A DNA stretch of 64,000 bases from Lachnospiraceae bacterium (GTDB lineage Bacteria > Bacillota > Clostridia > Lachnospirales > Lachnospiraceae), in NCBI GenBank assembly GCA_022510565.1, contig JAFLTE010000001.1, forward strand, positions 124,001-188,000. The letters are read 5' to 3'. How positions within the stretch are numbered: the first letter of the stretch is position 1; each line of letters starts with the position of its first letter. Shown here one piece after another: positions 27,772 through 37,676 of this stretch. The translations under genes and the position numbers were made by a program. The notes beneath the pieces were generated by a model. The model saw only the letters and a program-made list of their open reading frames with translations, was not told the origin of the DNA and searched no databases.

Positions 27772-28752
27772 CTATCTTTTAAATACAGACTGCCTTGCCC
27801 CGTGCAGCTTATCGTGATGCTTCAGAACATCGTCCACTGCATCCATACGCAGTCCCGCATCAATGAAATCACAATATTTACAGAACGGGTAATTCTGTCT
27901 GCCGTCCTTGATTGCCTGACGAAGCTCCTGATAGGGCTTACTGTTCCAGCCGTCCTTAATAGATACCTCGTGCAGATCGGCCAAATCCGTCACCTCAAAA
28001 TTGTCGCAGCAACAGATGCCCATTTTGCCATTGGGCATAATCCACATATCCGTATACGGCATAAGACAGGTTTCCTTGATAACCTTCTTCGTGCTGTGCT
28101 TGTTCGGTGCACTTCCGGCACGATTCGTAAGCACCTCCTTCAGATAACGAATCTGAATCAGAATATCCACATCCGTAAACTCATCGGGATGTGCCTTCAC
28201 ATAATCGTAGATTTCCTTAATATTGTCGTGCATCTTCATATCGAGACAATAGTTATTGATAATGAGCTGATTCACATACGGAACGATTGATTTCACTTTA
28301 TCAATGTCCAGGAGCAGCCCGTTGGTCGACATGAATATAAACGCATCGGGAAGCTGCTTACGTGCATACTCATGAAATTCTACGATACGCTTGTCAAGCC
28401 ATGGCTCATTATTACCGTACAGGGTCAAATGCCCTTTATAATTCCAATCACGAAGCTGATCGATAACGGAGTAGTACAGCTCGTCCTCCATTTTCATATA
28501 AGGGCGCTTCTCAGCATGAATATTGGCGGTACAGAACTCGCACGTACTGTTGCACCTATTCACCGTCTCCAGATTGACCACCACGGGATGGGGTGCCTCT
28601 TTCTGCGCATAAAAATACTCGATGTACTTCTTCTGCTGCCGCCTTCTTAAAACAAATTGAAGTTTCAGATAGCTCTCACTGGATAACTTAGGCAGGTACT
28701 TTCTGGCATTCCAGCCAAACACACCCGCAAAATTGTGTACTCTGATTGACAT
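27772..28752 (-). CDS. Radical SAM/SPASM-type protein
   Basis: 326 residues. The iron-sulfur motif NRCNSTCEFC (CxxxCxxC) is near residue 66. The NNEPWLD and MSTNGLLLD segments form the SAM barrel. A C-terminal cysteine set (GICCCDNF, then FCKYCDF) suggests one auxiliary cluster, as in SPASM/twitch enzymes. The substrate is unknown; homologues in surface-polysaccharide clusters may modify a sugar or lipid carrier. It lies 54 bases downstream of a large membrane protein. Confidence 0.87.
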   Translation of the reverse strand: MSIRVHNFAGVFGWNARKYLPKLSSESYLKLQFVLRRRQQKKYIEYFYAQKEAPHPVVVNLETVNRCNSTCEFCTANIHAEKRPYMKMEDELYYSVIDQLRDWNYKGHLTLYGNNEPWLDKRIVEFHEYARKQLPDAFIFMSTNGLLLDIDKVKSIVPYVNQLIINNYCLDMKMHDNIKEIYDYVKAHPDEFTDVDILIQIRYLKEVLTNRAGSAPNKHSTKKVIKETCLMPYTDMWIMPNGKMGICCCDNFEVTDLADLHEVSIKDGWNSKPYQELRQAIKDGRQNYPFCKYCDFIDAGLRMDAVDDVLKHHDKLHGARQSVFKR

Positions 28753-28806
28753 TGTTTTCTCACTTTCGTTTTATATATTTGTGGTATTATCCATATCTAT
28801 ACAAGT

Positions 28807-30579
28807 TTACCGCAAATCCGCCTCGCTGTCTATCCTGTATACATATACCGTACAGCTTCCGTCCTGCGACGTATAACTACCCTGAAGACGAAGCATATTC
28901 TCATCTGCATTGCCAAGCTCTATCCGGGAGAAAACATATTCTCCGTCCAAAGCACGAAGTGCCTTGGTATCAATGTAGATATCAAAATCCGTAGCATACA
29001 CGGTTTTCGTAGGATTCACAATACTTAAATCCGTCCCCGAATACAGATATGCCCTTGCACCCCAGTCATCATAATATATTCGCGTCGCTTCCACCCGCTC
29101 TAAGGCAGGCGCAATCACCTTGCGAAAGTCTTCCTTGTACTGCTGGGAATAAAAACCCAAGTATCCGTCCAGCGTGGCAATTCCGTTATATTCAAGTATC
29201 GCAGGGTGCATTCCGTAAGCCACTGACCACTCACCGTGATAATCGATGTCCTCCTTAATCTCCCGAAAAAGTTCCTGCGCATAGAATTGTTCATAATCCA
29301 AATCATCTACTTCCGCACCGTGAAAGTACTCGTACGCTCTGTTATAACAGGTGGCATATAAATCATTGTAACGGTTCGGTGTCAAAATAATCACAAGAAC
29401 AGCAATACAGATTATGACGTTTGCAAGCCACATCTGCCAAACTCCCGCATTATACAGTCTAATCAACACCACAAAAAGAGCCGCATACCAGAGGAAAGGA
29501 TTAAAAAAAATCGTTCTGTTAAACTGCCATCCCGTAAGCTGCGGTATCAATTTTTCCACAAAGGTGCGGAACGGTCCACAGTCATACAACCCGTAAATTA
29601 CACTGTTAAACAGAAGAAACAACATAATAAAATTATAGGAATCATGAAATATTTTTTTCCATTTTTTCTTCCACAGATACATACCGTTATGAATCAAAAA
29701 ATACACTATACAGACAGGCAGCACCACCTTGCCGTGCACACTGTCGGCATGAAAAATTCCTTCCCGCCAGACCGTTCCGATTTCCCGAAAGATCTCTGAC
29801 GCGGAAAGGTTCGGATTTACCATGGTGGAACGTATTGTCACCTCGTCGCCAAAAAGCATCTGTCCGAACAGACGATACTCACACACCACATAGCCAAGTG
29901 ACAACACGATAAGACCCACACACAGAGACCAGGCCGGTTTTCTGTCCCTTATAGACAGCCATATAACGGCAATTACCAGATATCCCAATATAAAAATACC
30001 ATGGTAGGAGAAATAAGATACTAGCGGATAAGCAAACAGCGCCAAATACCAATACATTCCCTCACGACGGTATATTTTGATAAGCAGATATACACACAGT
30101 GGAATGGACGCAAACGCAAAACCAAACGCAGGAAAAACCCAGAGGATACCATATGCGAATCCCGTCATATAAACCACGGGACGGTACAACTCATACCCTT
30201 TATGATACAGTTCTTTCGCCAACAGTCGGAAAGAGAATATTCCCAACAAAATCTTCCCCAGAATACCAACTACATATGCGGTATAGGTCGGAAAAATCAT
30301 ATAGAGCACACTGTACAGAGAAAGCTCCGAAGGCAGATTGTCTCTGCTGACACCTCCGAGAAACGGCACATCAACGCCGTGCTTAAAAAATGTTCCCGTA
30401 TTTTTTAACATTTGAAACTGCGCCAGAAACAAATCCATATTATCATGCACGCCGACATAGCTGTGCTCTCCGTACCCGAAAAACACTCCTGCCACAAGAA
30501 GCAGAAATCCTGTAATCGGAAAGACAAACCAATATTTAGTCAACCATATGAACCATTTTTGCCGCGTCAAGTTTTTCAT
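28807..30579 (-). CDS. Large polytopic membrane protein (DUF6044-like)
   Basis: 590 residues with about twelve membrane spans and a C-terminal soluble domain of about 160 residues. The first extracellular loop contains GEHSYVGVHDNMDLFLAQF, the early acidic position expected of GT-C-fold glycosyltransferases. A role in adding a sugar from a polyprenyl donor outside the membrane is plausible. Its ATG overlaps the end of the GtrA-like gene, whose products often flip such donors. Family naming is tentative. Confidence 0.7.
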   Translation of the reverse strand: MKNLTRQKWFIWLTKYWFVFPITGFLLLVAGVFFGYGEHSYVGVHDNMDLFLAQFQMLKNTGTFFKHGVDVPFLGGVSRDNLPSELSLYSVLYMIFPTYTAYVVGILGKILLGIFSFRLLAKELYHKGYELYRPVVYMTGFAYGILWVFPAFGFAFASIPLCVYLLIKIYRREGMYWYLALFAYPLVSYFSYHGIFILGYLVIAVIWLSIRDRKPAWSLCVGLIVLSLGYVVCEYRLFGQMLFGDEVTIRSTMVNPNLSASEIFREIGTVWREGIFHADSVHGKVVLPVCIVYFLIHNGMYLWKKKWKKIFHDSYNFIMLFLLFNSVIYGLYDCGPFRTFVEKLIPQLTGWQFNRTIFFNPFLWYAALFVVLIRLYNAGVWQMWLANVIICIAVLVIILTPNRYNDLYATCYNRAYEYFHGAEVDDLDYEQFYAQELFREIKEDIDYHGEWSVAYGMHPAILEYNGIATLDGYLGFYSQQYKEDFRKVIAPALERVEATRIYYDDWGARAYLYSGTDLSIVNPTKTVYATDFDIYIDTKALRALDGEYVFSRIELGNADENMLRLQGSYTSQDGSCTVYVYRIDSEADLR

Positions 30580-31046
30580 CCTAACGTTTCCTCAGATTTA
30601 TTTCCTCTTTTCCGAAAGACAAACAATTTCTGCCCGAAGAAATTCATAAATACAAAGATACCCATACCCAGAATCACCGCTACATTATCCACGAGCGCCG
30701 GGGACTGCGAGGCAAGCAAATATCTTACAAGCGGCCGTGCAATACCGAAAGAAACCGCATAGCATACGATAATGTTTGCCGCAAATCTCCACGGCAGCCA
30801 CTTATCTTTATTCTCTACCTTAAAGGTCAATTTCCCGTTGGCATGATAGGAAAAGACACTTCCGATAAAGTACGAAATGCCGCTGGAAATCCAGTAATCT
30901 AAATGAACAAGATTATATAAAACCCATATGATCACATAGCCGAGAAGGGTGTTCATCACACCAACCATACCGAAATGAATGACTTCCATGATAAAACTTT
31001 TATGCTGTATATACAGCTCTTTTATTTTTTTCATCTTAATCACCAT
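30576..31046 (-). CDS. GtrA-like membrane protein
   Basis: 156 residues with four membrane spans. It opens with the family pattern FGMVGVMNTLLGYVIIWVL and ends MNFFGQKLFVFR, diagnostic for GtrA-like proteins, which are thought to flip undecaprenyl-phosphate sugars. GGAG lies five bases before the first ATG; an ATG 12 bases later is the alternative. It overlaps the stop of the upstream gene and the start of the downstream membrane protein, so all three are translationally coupled. Confidence 0.93.
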   Translation of the reverse strand: MVIKMKKIKELYIQHKSFIMEVIHFGMVGVMNTLLGYVIIWVLYNLVHLDYWISSGISYFIGSVFSYHANGKLTFKVENKDKWLPWRFAANIIVCYAVSFGIARPLVRYLLASQSPALVDNVAVILGMGIFVFMNFFGQKLFVFRKRGNKSEETLG

Positions 31047-32550
31047 ACAGCTCCATCCACTCGGAACGATTCATGCTGATAACGCTGTGTTTCCCATAAA
31101 ATCCTGCCGTAACTGTATTCGTCCAATCTTCTTTATTCTCGGTAACCGGCATATGCATCAACGGTCCCTGTACATCATTGATTTCCGGAAGTATCACATC
31201 TTCCGTATTTTCATCCTCCATAAGATTTGTCTGTAAATCCATCTGAGACTTATAATCTTCCGCTTGTCCACTCATAATGTAAAGCAGCGATACATAAGAT
31301 GTACTTATTTTAATATTGCCGCGCCAGCAAAAAGTCAGAAGCACGCAGAGCAGTAACCCCACCCCACAAAGAACAGCAGACTGCCACTCTTTTCTGCCCG
31401 ATTTTTCTTCACGGACATTCTTCATTTTGGCTGCAATTTTTTCTGCAGCTATGAGCAGTATGCCTGAGGCCGTCAATAAAAATACTTGGTAATTTGTATT
31501 CGGAACTCCTCCCGAAACCGATACATCCGCATAAATGGCCGGTGCCTGCATAGCGCTGTAAAGGCAGAAGAGCATAGCCGAAAGCCAGATTGGATGTCTG
31601 AAACGGAAAGCATCTTCCCAAAGATAAAAGACTGCTACAAAAACAATAAACAGCAACAGTAATCCAACAAATATCAATGGTCTTTCTTTCGCATATACTC
31701 GGATATTTTTTATACCATACAAAAAAGATTTCGCAATCGTACTCACAGCCTTAAAAGCAGAAAACCCAAATTCTTCTCCTGCACGTCTTTTGTTTCCCGG
31801 TGCCATAGCACTCACAACAAGTCCTATGAGTTCCGTCAAAACCGGAATACACAAGGCAAAAATACGCTTATCTTTTTTCAAAACATACGTCGCAATACCT
31901 ACATAGAAAGCAACAATCAGCACAAGCAGTGCCGCCTGATAGTTAGAGCCTCCGAGCAATGTCATAAAAACAGCAATTCCTATAAAAGTACTCTTCTTGT
32001 ATCCCGAAGCATATTTTAATAACCATGCTGCCGCCATTTGACACATGGAAAACGGAACAATGTAGTGCGCACATCCGTTAAACCAAAAAATCGAGGACCT
32101 GGGATTTGGAATAAACTCAATACTAATCATTAAAAATAATACTGTAATCAGTAAATAACTCCATTTATTGAATCCCATATTTTTACATAAAATCTGATTA
32201 AATAAATAGAAAGTACTTCCAATCCACAGAAACAGCATTAGTACGGCCACAATGACATATGCATCATCATGAAACACTTCAGGCTGTAAAGAAAAAAGTG
32301 CTATACTGAACCATGTCCCCTGCCACCCATCATAAAACGACCTGACAGTAGTGCACACAGATTTGCCCACTTCTATAAGAGAATGGGTTTTCATCCATGT
32401 GGGTCTGGTGTAAATACAATATCCATAATCATCTCCTGATGCCCTGTTCACAAAGGTGAGATATACAATGGGCAGCAACAGAATACAAAACAACAATAAA
32501 TTTATGATAGCAAAATACTTGATTCTCTTTTCCGTCAAATATTTTTTCAT
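31036..32550 (-). CDS. Polytopic membrane protein (DUF6056-like)
   Basis: 504 residues from ATG at 32550, with GAGG eight bases before it. About eleven membrane spans, beginning after residue 10. The first outside loop has FVNRASGDDYGYC, an acidic motif at the position where GT-C enzymes bind their lipid donor. The short C-terminal tail is soluble. It is the first gene of a three-gene set with the GtrA-like and DUF6044-like proteins, so a polyprenyl-sugar-dependent glycosyl transfer is inferred. The DUF name is from recall and should be checked. Confidence 0.68.
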   Translation of the reverse strand: MKKYLTEKRIKYFAIINLLLFCILLLPIVYLTFVNRASGDDYGYCIYTRPTWMKTHSLIEVGKSVCTTVRSFYDGWQGTWFSIALFSLQPEVFHDDAYVIVAVLMLFLWIGSTFYLFNQILCKNMGFNKWSYLLITVLFLMISIEFIPNPRSSIFWFNGCAHYIVPFSMCQMAAAWLLKYASGYKKSTFIGIAVFMTLLGGSNYQAALLVLIVAFYVGIATYVLKKDKRIFALCIPVLTELIGLVVSAMAPGNKRRAGEEFGFSAFKAVSTIAKSFLYGIKNIRVYAKERPLIFVGLLLLFIVFVAVFYLWEDAFRFRHPIWLSAMLFCLYSAMQAPAIYADVSVSGGVPNTNYQVFLLTASGILLIAAEKIAAKMKNVREEKSGRKEWQSAVLCGVGLLLCVLLTFCWRGNIKISTSYVSLLYIMSGQAEDYKSQMDLQTNLMEDENTEDVILPEINDVQGPLMHMPVTENKEDWTNTVTAGFYGKHSVISMNRSEWMELYGD

Positions 32551-32666
32551 ACCCAAAACCTCATCCAACTTGCCAAAGTAAGCCTCTTCATATATAATAA
32601 ATTTGCATAACAGTTGCCCGTATCTTATATGGCTTTTGAACGCATTATCAATCAAGGAGCGGTGAT

Positions 32667-33068
32667 ATGTTGATGTTAAATATACACCATATCGGTTACC
32701 TCGTTAAAAAGATGGATGCTGCAATCCTTACTTTCAAAAACCTGGAATACCGTGTCATACAGGACACTATCTACGATGATATCCGCAAAGTAGACATATG
32801 CTTTCTCGAAAAAGACGGTTACTGCATAGAGCTTGTCTCTCCTGTGTCAGAGGACTCCGTCGTGGCAGGTCTGTTAAAAAAATATAAAAACTGTCCTTAT
32901 CATATCTGCTATGAAACGACAGATTTTGAGAAGGACTTTGAGGCATTGCGCTCGGAAGGTTTCATGCCCATCGATACCCTCACGCCTGCACCTGCTCTCT
33001 CCGATAAGGAAGTTGTCTTTATGACTCATGCAGCGCTCGGCATGATTGAACTGATTAAATCTGACTGA
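32667..33068 (+). CDS. VOC-fold (glyoxalase/epimerase-like) protein
   Basis: 133 residues. The two-repeat VOC fold is clear: HHIGYLVKKMDAAI at the start, then a CFLEKDGYCIELVSP strand with a metal-type Glu, PYHICYETTD with His, and a final MIELIKS Glu. This matches methylmalonyl-CoA epimerase-like VOC proteins in length and metal-ligand order. GGAGCGG lies before the ATG. Its 3' end overlaps that of the acyl carrier protein gene by 14 bases. With FkbH and the carrier protein next to it, work on an acyl-CoA or acyl-carrier intermediate is possible but unproven. Confidence 0.82.
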   Translation: MLMLNIHHIGYLVKKMDAAILTFKNLEYRVIQDTIYDDIRKVDICFLEKDGYCIELVSPVSEDSVVAGLLKKYKNCPYHICYETTDFEKDFEALRSEGFMPIDTLTPAPALSDKEVVFMTHAALGMIELIKSD

Positions 33069-33294
33069 TAATAATATCCGCCATTTCTCCCACGTTCTTC
33101 ATGGATACTACCTGTCCCATATTGAACTTCATACCAAACTCCTGCTCTACGGCAGCCAGAAGATTGATATGCTCCAAAGAATCCCATTCCTCGATGTCAT
33201 CTGCCGTAGTAGTATCCGTCACGGTGATGGAATCATCGTCAAACACATCCCGAAACACTTCATTCAGTTTTGCAAATACTTCTTCTCTGCTCAT
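33055..33294 (-). CDS. Acyl carrier protein
   Basis: 79 residues. The phosphopantetheine site is DSLEHINLL, preceded by the acidic ADDIEEWDSL helix start. Length and acidity fit a stand-alone carrier. It is downstream of the FkbH-like gene by 83 bases, the classic FkbH/carrier pairing, so it probably carries a glyceryl or similar short acyl group rather than fatty acids. AGAGAAG is upstream of the ATG. It is not an obvious DltC, since no D-alanine ligase is present. Confidence 0.92.
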   Translation of the reverse strand: MSREEVFAKLNEVFRDVFDDDSITVTDTTTADDIEEWDSLEHINLLAAVEQEFGMKFNMGQVVSMKNVGEMADIIISQI

Positions 33295-33377
33295 ATGCCA
33301 ATCTCCTTATATTAGTTATTACGTATACAGATTCTGATTTATTCTGTCATATATCACTAAATACTATAAAGGTTTTT

Positions 33378-35168
33378 CTATGATTTCGCAACCTCAATCA
33401 CCGTATTTCTGTTCTCGTAATCTGCGGGAATATCAAACTGCCAGACTGTGCTGCCGTCCGTCTCTTCCCCGATCTTCACAAAGCCCATATCCGCATAGAA
33501 CTCCTTAACCATGCCATTCTTGGCAGTAGGATAATAATATCCGTAGATTGTCCTGATGCTGCACGTCCGGCACTCCTGTACCACGGCGTCCATCATAGCA
33601 TATTCCATATCGCGCTTTAATACACGACAGCTCATCAGCCACAACTCCAGATGCAGCGCCTTCTCGGTCATGTCTTTCCTGCCGATCACAACAGAAACAA
33701 CTCCATTGTCACCAAACTTATCCTCAAGTTTACCATATCTGGTGATATAATTTTCATCTGCCGCAAATTGCTCAATATCACTTTGTGTATATCTTCTGGT
33801 TGTTAAGTTAAACTGATTGCTCTTGTTGGAGAGCTGTGAAATTCGCGCCATATACATCGGTTCGAAGGCCATAATCCGCGCCTTCATTTCCAAAGAAAGT
33901 AGATATTCTCTGTAATCCCCGAAATTCAGCTGCTGCTTTTCACGCTCCATATTCGCCTTATACATCTCACTGCGTTTTCTGTCATCCTCCGACAGGTTTG
34001 TCACCTCGAAGAATCCCGCATGATCCAGCACTCTGATATACTGCTCCGGTGTACCGATCTCCGGAACCGCAACTCCGGCATTCTGCACACCTACGATATT
34101 CCGCTCCGCCGGATTGTCGTCAACGAACACCAGACTGTCGGGCAGAATATTCAACTCTTCTGCGATTGCCGCAATATTCCTGCTCTTAGGCTCCCAATTA
34201 GCCTTGATCAGGATAAAGTCCTCCGGCTTTAAAATGCCGTCAGGATGATTTAAGCCTGCGATCGCGTTGTCATATTCATTCTTGGAATTGATGTTCAGCA
34301 TAACACCAATCTCTTTCTGTGCTTTGACATAGCTCTGAAATTCCGAGTAAACCTGTCCCATAGAAGTTTCCTGACCGATCTCCAGATTCTCTACGCCATC
34401 GTCCCCTACAATACCGCCCCATAATGTATTGTCTAAATCCAATACGAGAGATTTCTTATTCTTGCCGAAAATGGATTTAATAATATTAGACAGATTATAT
34501 GCAAACTCCGGAATTGCCTGCATACACATGGCATATTTGTACATATGCCAATAGAATGGATCGGCCCACTTGTCCAAACCATAAGCCGCCGAGATATAGT
34601 TGATATCATGGATATAGAATCCCTCATGGCTCCTCGCATATTGATAGAATTTCTCGTTTAATCTGTTTAAGAAACTGATACGACCCTGCATAAGCACTGC
34701 CTCTTGATTTCCCAGAAGCCTGTAGAAAGGATACTCAAAATTATTCTGTATTACGGGACAATGGTACTTCTCCTCGATTTTATTCCACATAACGCAGAAG
34801 TGTTCATACTGTTCTTCCAATATGGCATCGATCCGCTCTGCATCATCCGCCACCGTCGGATAAGATGTAACGTTTCGGTTAGACGTATGAATGTAAATTA
34901 AATCCGGCGCAAATTCGGTAAGCTCCGGATTGTCAAACATCACGTCCTGCCAGTATTGCGCGTACTCCGATTCATAGAACTCCGGCTCTATACCGCGGTC
35001 TAGCAAAAACACTTCCAATACCCTGATAATGTCGTGAGTCGTACTGCCGCCCAGTACCGCTATCTTCTTATGCAGAAAATCCGTGCCGCTCTCCAATAAT
35101 TCGCGCTTAATCTTCTTGGATTTTTTGAGAATATATTCACCGTCAAAGGGATACTCCAACTCTCTCAT
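33378..35168 (-). CDS. FkbH-like HAD-family acyl-loading enzyme
   Basis: 596 residues. The N-terminal third has an SGNH-like strand (AVLGGSTTHDI). The HAD domain begins near residue 240 with LVLDLDNTLWGG (DxDxT nucleophile) and continues with LNINSKNEYD and LVFVDDNPAERNIV. The last 160 residues look like a GNAT fold (ISQLSNKSNQFNLTTRRY, ELWLMSCRVLKRDME). In known pathways FkbH dephosphorylates 1,3-bisphosphoglycerate and loads glyceryl onto a carrier protein. The partner carrier gene is next. A glyceryl or derived acyl group for polysaccharide decoration is inferred. Confidence 0.9.
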   Translation of the reverse strand: MRELEYPFDGEYILKKSKKIKRELLESGTDFLHKKIAVLGGSTTHDIIRVLEVFLLDRGIEPEFYESEYAQYWQDVMFDNPELTEFAPDLIYIHTSNRNVTSYPTVADDAERIDAILEEQYEHFCVMWNKIEEKYHCPVIQNNFEYPFYRLLGNQEAVLMQGRISFLNRLNEKFYQYARSHEGFYIHDINYISAAYGLDKWADPFYWHMYKYAMCMQAIPEFAYNLSNIIKSIFGKNKKSLVLDLDNTLWGGIVGDDGVENLEIGQETSMGQVYSEFQSYVKAQKEIGVMLNINSKNEYDNAIAGLNHPDGILKPEDFILIKANWEPKSRNIAAIAEELNILPDSLVFVDDNPAERNIVGVQNAGVAVPEIGTPEQYIRVLDHAGFFEVTNLSEDDRKRSEMYKANMEREKQQLNFGDYREYLLSLEMKARIMAFEPMYMARISQLSNKSNQFNLTTRRYTQSDIEQFAADENYITRYGKLEDKFGDNGVVSVVIGRKDMTEKALHLELWLMSCRVLKRDMEYAMMDAVVQECRTCSIRTIYGYYYPTAKNGMVKEFYADMGFVKIGEETDGSTVWQFDIPADYENRNTVIEVAKS

Positions 35169-35260
35169 GTAACGCCTCCGCCTGCCTTTGCTATTTGTTT
35201 ATTATAACATATTCTGCATATGTACATCAAACATTAATAAGTATTGGCATTTTCTCATAC

Positions 35261-35291
35261 ATAAAAAGAGTTGGCCGATCAGCCAACTCTT
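35261..35291 (-). terminator. Rho-independent terminator of the SGNH gene
   Basis: AAGAGTTGGC (35266-35275) and GCCAACTCTT (35282-35291) form a perfect ten-base stem with a six-base loop. On the minus strand it runs into CTTTTTATG. It begins six bases past the stop codon of the SGNH gene and separates it from the FkbH gene. Confidence 0.88.
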
Positions 35292-35296
35292 AACAT

Positions 35297-36403
35297 CTAT
35301 TCTTCCGGATAAAAATCCGCTAAAATACGATAAACCGCATGTTCGGCATAGGACCTCCGCCCCGCCTCCGACAAGTGAATTCCGTCCTCCAAATATTCAT
35401 CCGCCGTGTATGCATCAATACCGCTGTATTCTATGGTATCATAGCACATCACATATTCTCTGTAATTTGCGGTCAACACAGATTGCAAGCATCTGGAGAA
35501 ATCAAGCAATGTACCGTAACCCTTATTCACAGTGTAGGAATCACCCAAGTACTTCTCTCCGTCAAAAAACTGACAGTAATGCGGAAGAAAAACAAATATT
35601 TTTGCATTGGGAAAATGAGTCCTCAGTGTATTTACCGCATACTCCACCGCACCAACGTAAGTGCATATTGCAGAAATATCCAGTTCCTCACCCTCCGGCC
35701 AATACTTGCTCTGAGGTACTTTGCCGCACAGGAAATCATTCAGTCCGTACTCAATGACAAAATAGTCCGTTTGAGAGAAATCACATTCCTTTAAAACTTT
35801 CCCCGCCTCGTATTTGTCAAAAATCTCAGGACTTATATTCCCAACAATCGCATTGACGATACCCACAAGCGATGTGGATTCCCATCTATCAAACTCTCTT
35901 GTCTCATCGTACATGACTGCCGCAGTGGTGCCACCTATCGCCATATTATATATTTTGGCATTACATCCCTCGCCAATGAGTGCCGGCACGCCCGCATTAT
36001 CCCTGTCGCTATCCAAAATACTGTCACCCATAAATACAATCTGCATATCATAATGCCTATCGTCTTCTTCGGTTGGTGAACTCTCGGAACTCTCGACGGC
36101 GGGCTCATCCGTATTAATTAATGTTTTCTCCGGTTGTTCACTGACGCTCTGTTCCTCTCCTACCGCTTCGACAGATCCGCTGCCCACACTGGGCTCGCCT
36201 TTTAGATTATTCCATTCATCTTTCAATTCCTGCACTGCTTGATTGTTTTCTTCGGCCAGAGCCAGTCTCTCCCTCTCCATTCTAAGCTGGGCCTGCCCGT
36301 AGACAATCTCTATAATCGCCAAAATACAGAAACCTATAAGCACAGCAAGCAGCCATGCATTATTTCTGAATTTACCTTTTCCCAAACCATCTTTTTTATC
36401 CAT
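35297..36403 (-). CDS. Membrane-anchored SGNH/GDSL hydrolase
   Basis: 368 residues from ATG at 36403, which has GGAGGTGTAAG before it. One membrane span (about 15-35) is followed by a charged, Ser/Glu-rich stalk to residue 115. The SGNH domain has VFMGDSIL (Ser128), an Asn in EYGLNDFL and the Asp/His pair in EDGIHLSEAG. All catalytic residues are present, unlike the protein at 16423. It may add or remove acyl groups on extracellular glycans. It is flanked by its own promoter and terminator, so it is monocistronic. Confidence 0.9.
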   Translation of the reverse strand: MDKKDGLGKGKFRNNAWLLAVLIGFCILAIIEIVYGQAQLRMERERLALAEENNQAVQELKDEWNNLKGEPSVGSGSVEAVGEEQSVSEQPEKTLINTDEPAVESSESSPTEEDDRHYDMQIVFMGDSILDSDRDNAGVPALIGEGCNAKIYNMAIGGTTAAVMYDETREFDRWESTSLVGIVNAIVGNISPEIFDKYEAGKVLKECDFSQTDYFVIEYGLNDFLCGKVPQSKYWPEGEELDISAICTYVGAVEYAVNTLRTHFPNAKIFVFLPHYCQFFDGEKYLGDSYTVNKGYGTLLDFSRCLQSVLTANYREYVMCYDTIEYSGIDAYTADEYLEDGIHLSEAGRRSYAEHAVYRILADFYPEE

Positions 36404-36524
36404 CTTACACCTCCACAAACAGCATATCACTTTTTAAACGGCTTGAGTGGTTTTTTTATGTTTATTAAAAAAACTTTTCTAAAATCTTAAGATTTGGAAC
36501 ACAAGATTATTACAGCCGGCTTCT

Positions 36525-36553
36525 ATTATAGTATATAAGTCAAAAGTCGTAAA
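36525..36553 (-). promoter_or_regulatory. Promoter of the SGNH gene
   Basis: On the minus strand, TTTACG (36548-36553), 17 bases, then TATAAT (36525-36530). The -10 is perfect; the -35 is weak. The start codon is at 36403, leaving a leader of about 115 bases. Confidence 0.55.
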
Positions 36554-36630
36554 TATACATACTGATGCCATGGCAATGCTTATGCACTGTCCCTTGACAT
36601 GATCTTAGATGCATAAAATCCCTTTATGCG

Positions 36631-37566
36631 TTAGTCTGCATGATTCACCCTGCGTGTCACGAGGGTTAATCTATACTCAAAATCACGTCTGTTCTTCAAT
36701 GCCATATTAGACAAGATTAATCCTGCAAACAGAGACTGTATCGCCGCAAGTCCAAGAAAACCACAGACAAACAGTGTAGGAAAACGCTGTACCAGTCCCG
36801 TCTCGAGATATGAAATCAGAATCGGAATAAACAGAACAACCGCAATAACAGACAGAATGGCCGAACACAATCCGAAAAATCCCAGCGGCTTATAGTCCCG
36901 ATAGAGCTTCATAATTGTGTGCAACACCTTAAATCCGTCGGAGAACGTATTGAGCTTGGACACACTTCCTTCAGGTCTGTCCCGATAATCCACAACTACA
37001 TTTTCAATCTGCATCTTGTTGTAGACAGCATGAATCGTCATCTCCGTCTCAATCTCAAAACCGGTGGACAGCACGGGAAACGTCTTTACAAACCCATAGC
37101 TGAACGCACGATATCCTGTCATAATATCCTTAATCTCACAGTGAAAAAGCCGATTTATGCTGCTGCGTACGATTGAATTACCGAAATTATGGAACGGTCT
37201 CTTATTCTCCGTAAAATAGGTAGACGAAAGCCTGTCTCCCACTACCATGTCCGCATTGTGATCAAGCACTTTATCCGCCATCTCACGGGCATATTCCATC
37301 GGATAAGTATCGTCTCCGTCCACCATAATATAACACTCCGCTTCAATCTCACGGAACATACGGCGAATTACATTGCCCTTACCCTGCATGTACTCATATC
37401 GGACAATTGCACCGGCCTCTCTGGCAAGCTCCACGGTGCGGTCTTTGGAATTATTGTCATAGACATAAACCACTGCCTCGGGAAGCGCCTCTCGCGCATC
37501 TCTTACTACCTTGGCAATGGTCTTCTCTTCATTATAGCACGGAACCAGAACAGCTATTTTGTCCAT
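36631..37566 (-). CDS. Polyprenyl-phosphate glycosyltransferase (DPM1-like GT2)
   Basis: 311 residues. GT-A domain from residue 4 (AVLVPCYNEEKTIAKVV), with VYDNNSKDRT, YIMVDGDDTYP and the GYRAFSYGF and FEIETEMTIHA signatures of dolichol/undecaprenyl-phosphate hexose synthases. Two C-terminal membrane spans (about 230-250 and 265-290). It makes a polyprenyl-phosphate sugar for use by GT-C or modifying enzymes outside. The MBOAT gene lies 110 bases upstream on the same strand. Confidence 0.92.
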   Translation of the reverse strand: MDKIAVLVPCYNEEKTIAKVVRDAREALPEAVVYVYDNNSKDRTVELAREAGAIVRYEYMQGKGNVIRRMFREIEAECYIMVDGDDTYPMEYAREMADKVLDHNADMVVGDRLSSTYFTENKRPFHNFGNSIVRSSINRLFHCEIKDIMTGYRAFSYGFVKTFPVLSTGFEIETEMTIHAVYNKMQIENVVVDYRDRPEGSVSKLNTFSDGFKVLHTIMKLYRDYKPLGFFGLCSAILSVIAVVLFIPILISYLETGLVQRFPTLFVCGFLGLAAIQSLFAGLILSNMALKNRRDFEYRLTLVTRRVNHAD

Positions 37567-37676
37567 ATCTTACGCAGCCTTTCATAGATACTATATAAAG
37601 AATAAATGATTTGTTCAAGAATTGCAATGTAATTCTTGGAGAGCAACTTGTTTGCTCATTTGCAACGCAATTCACA

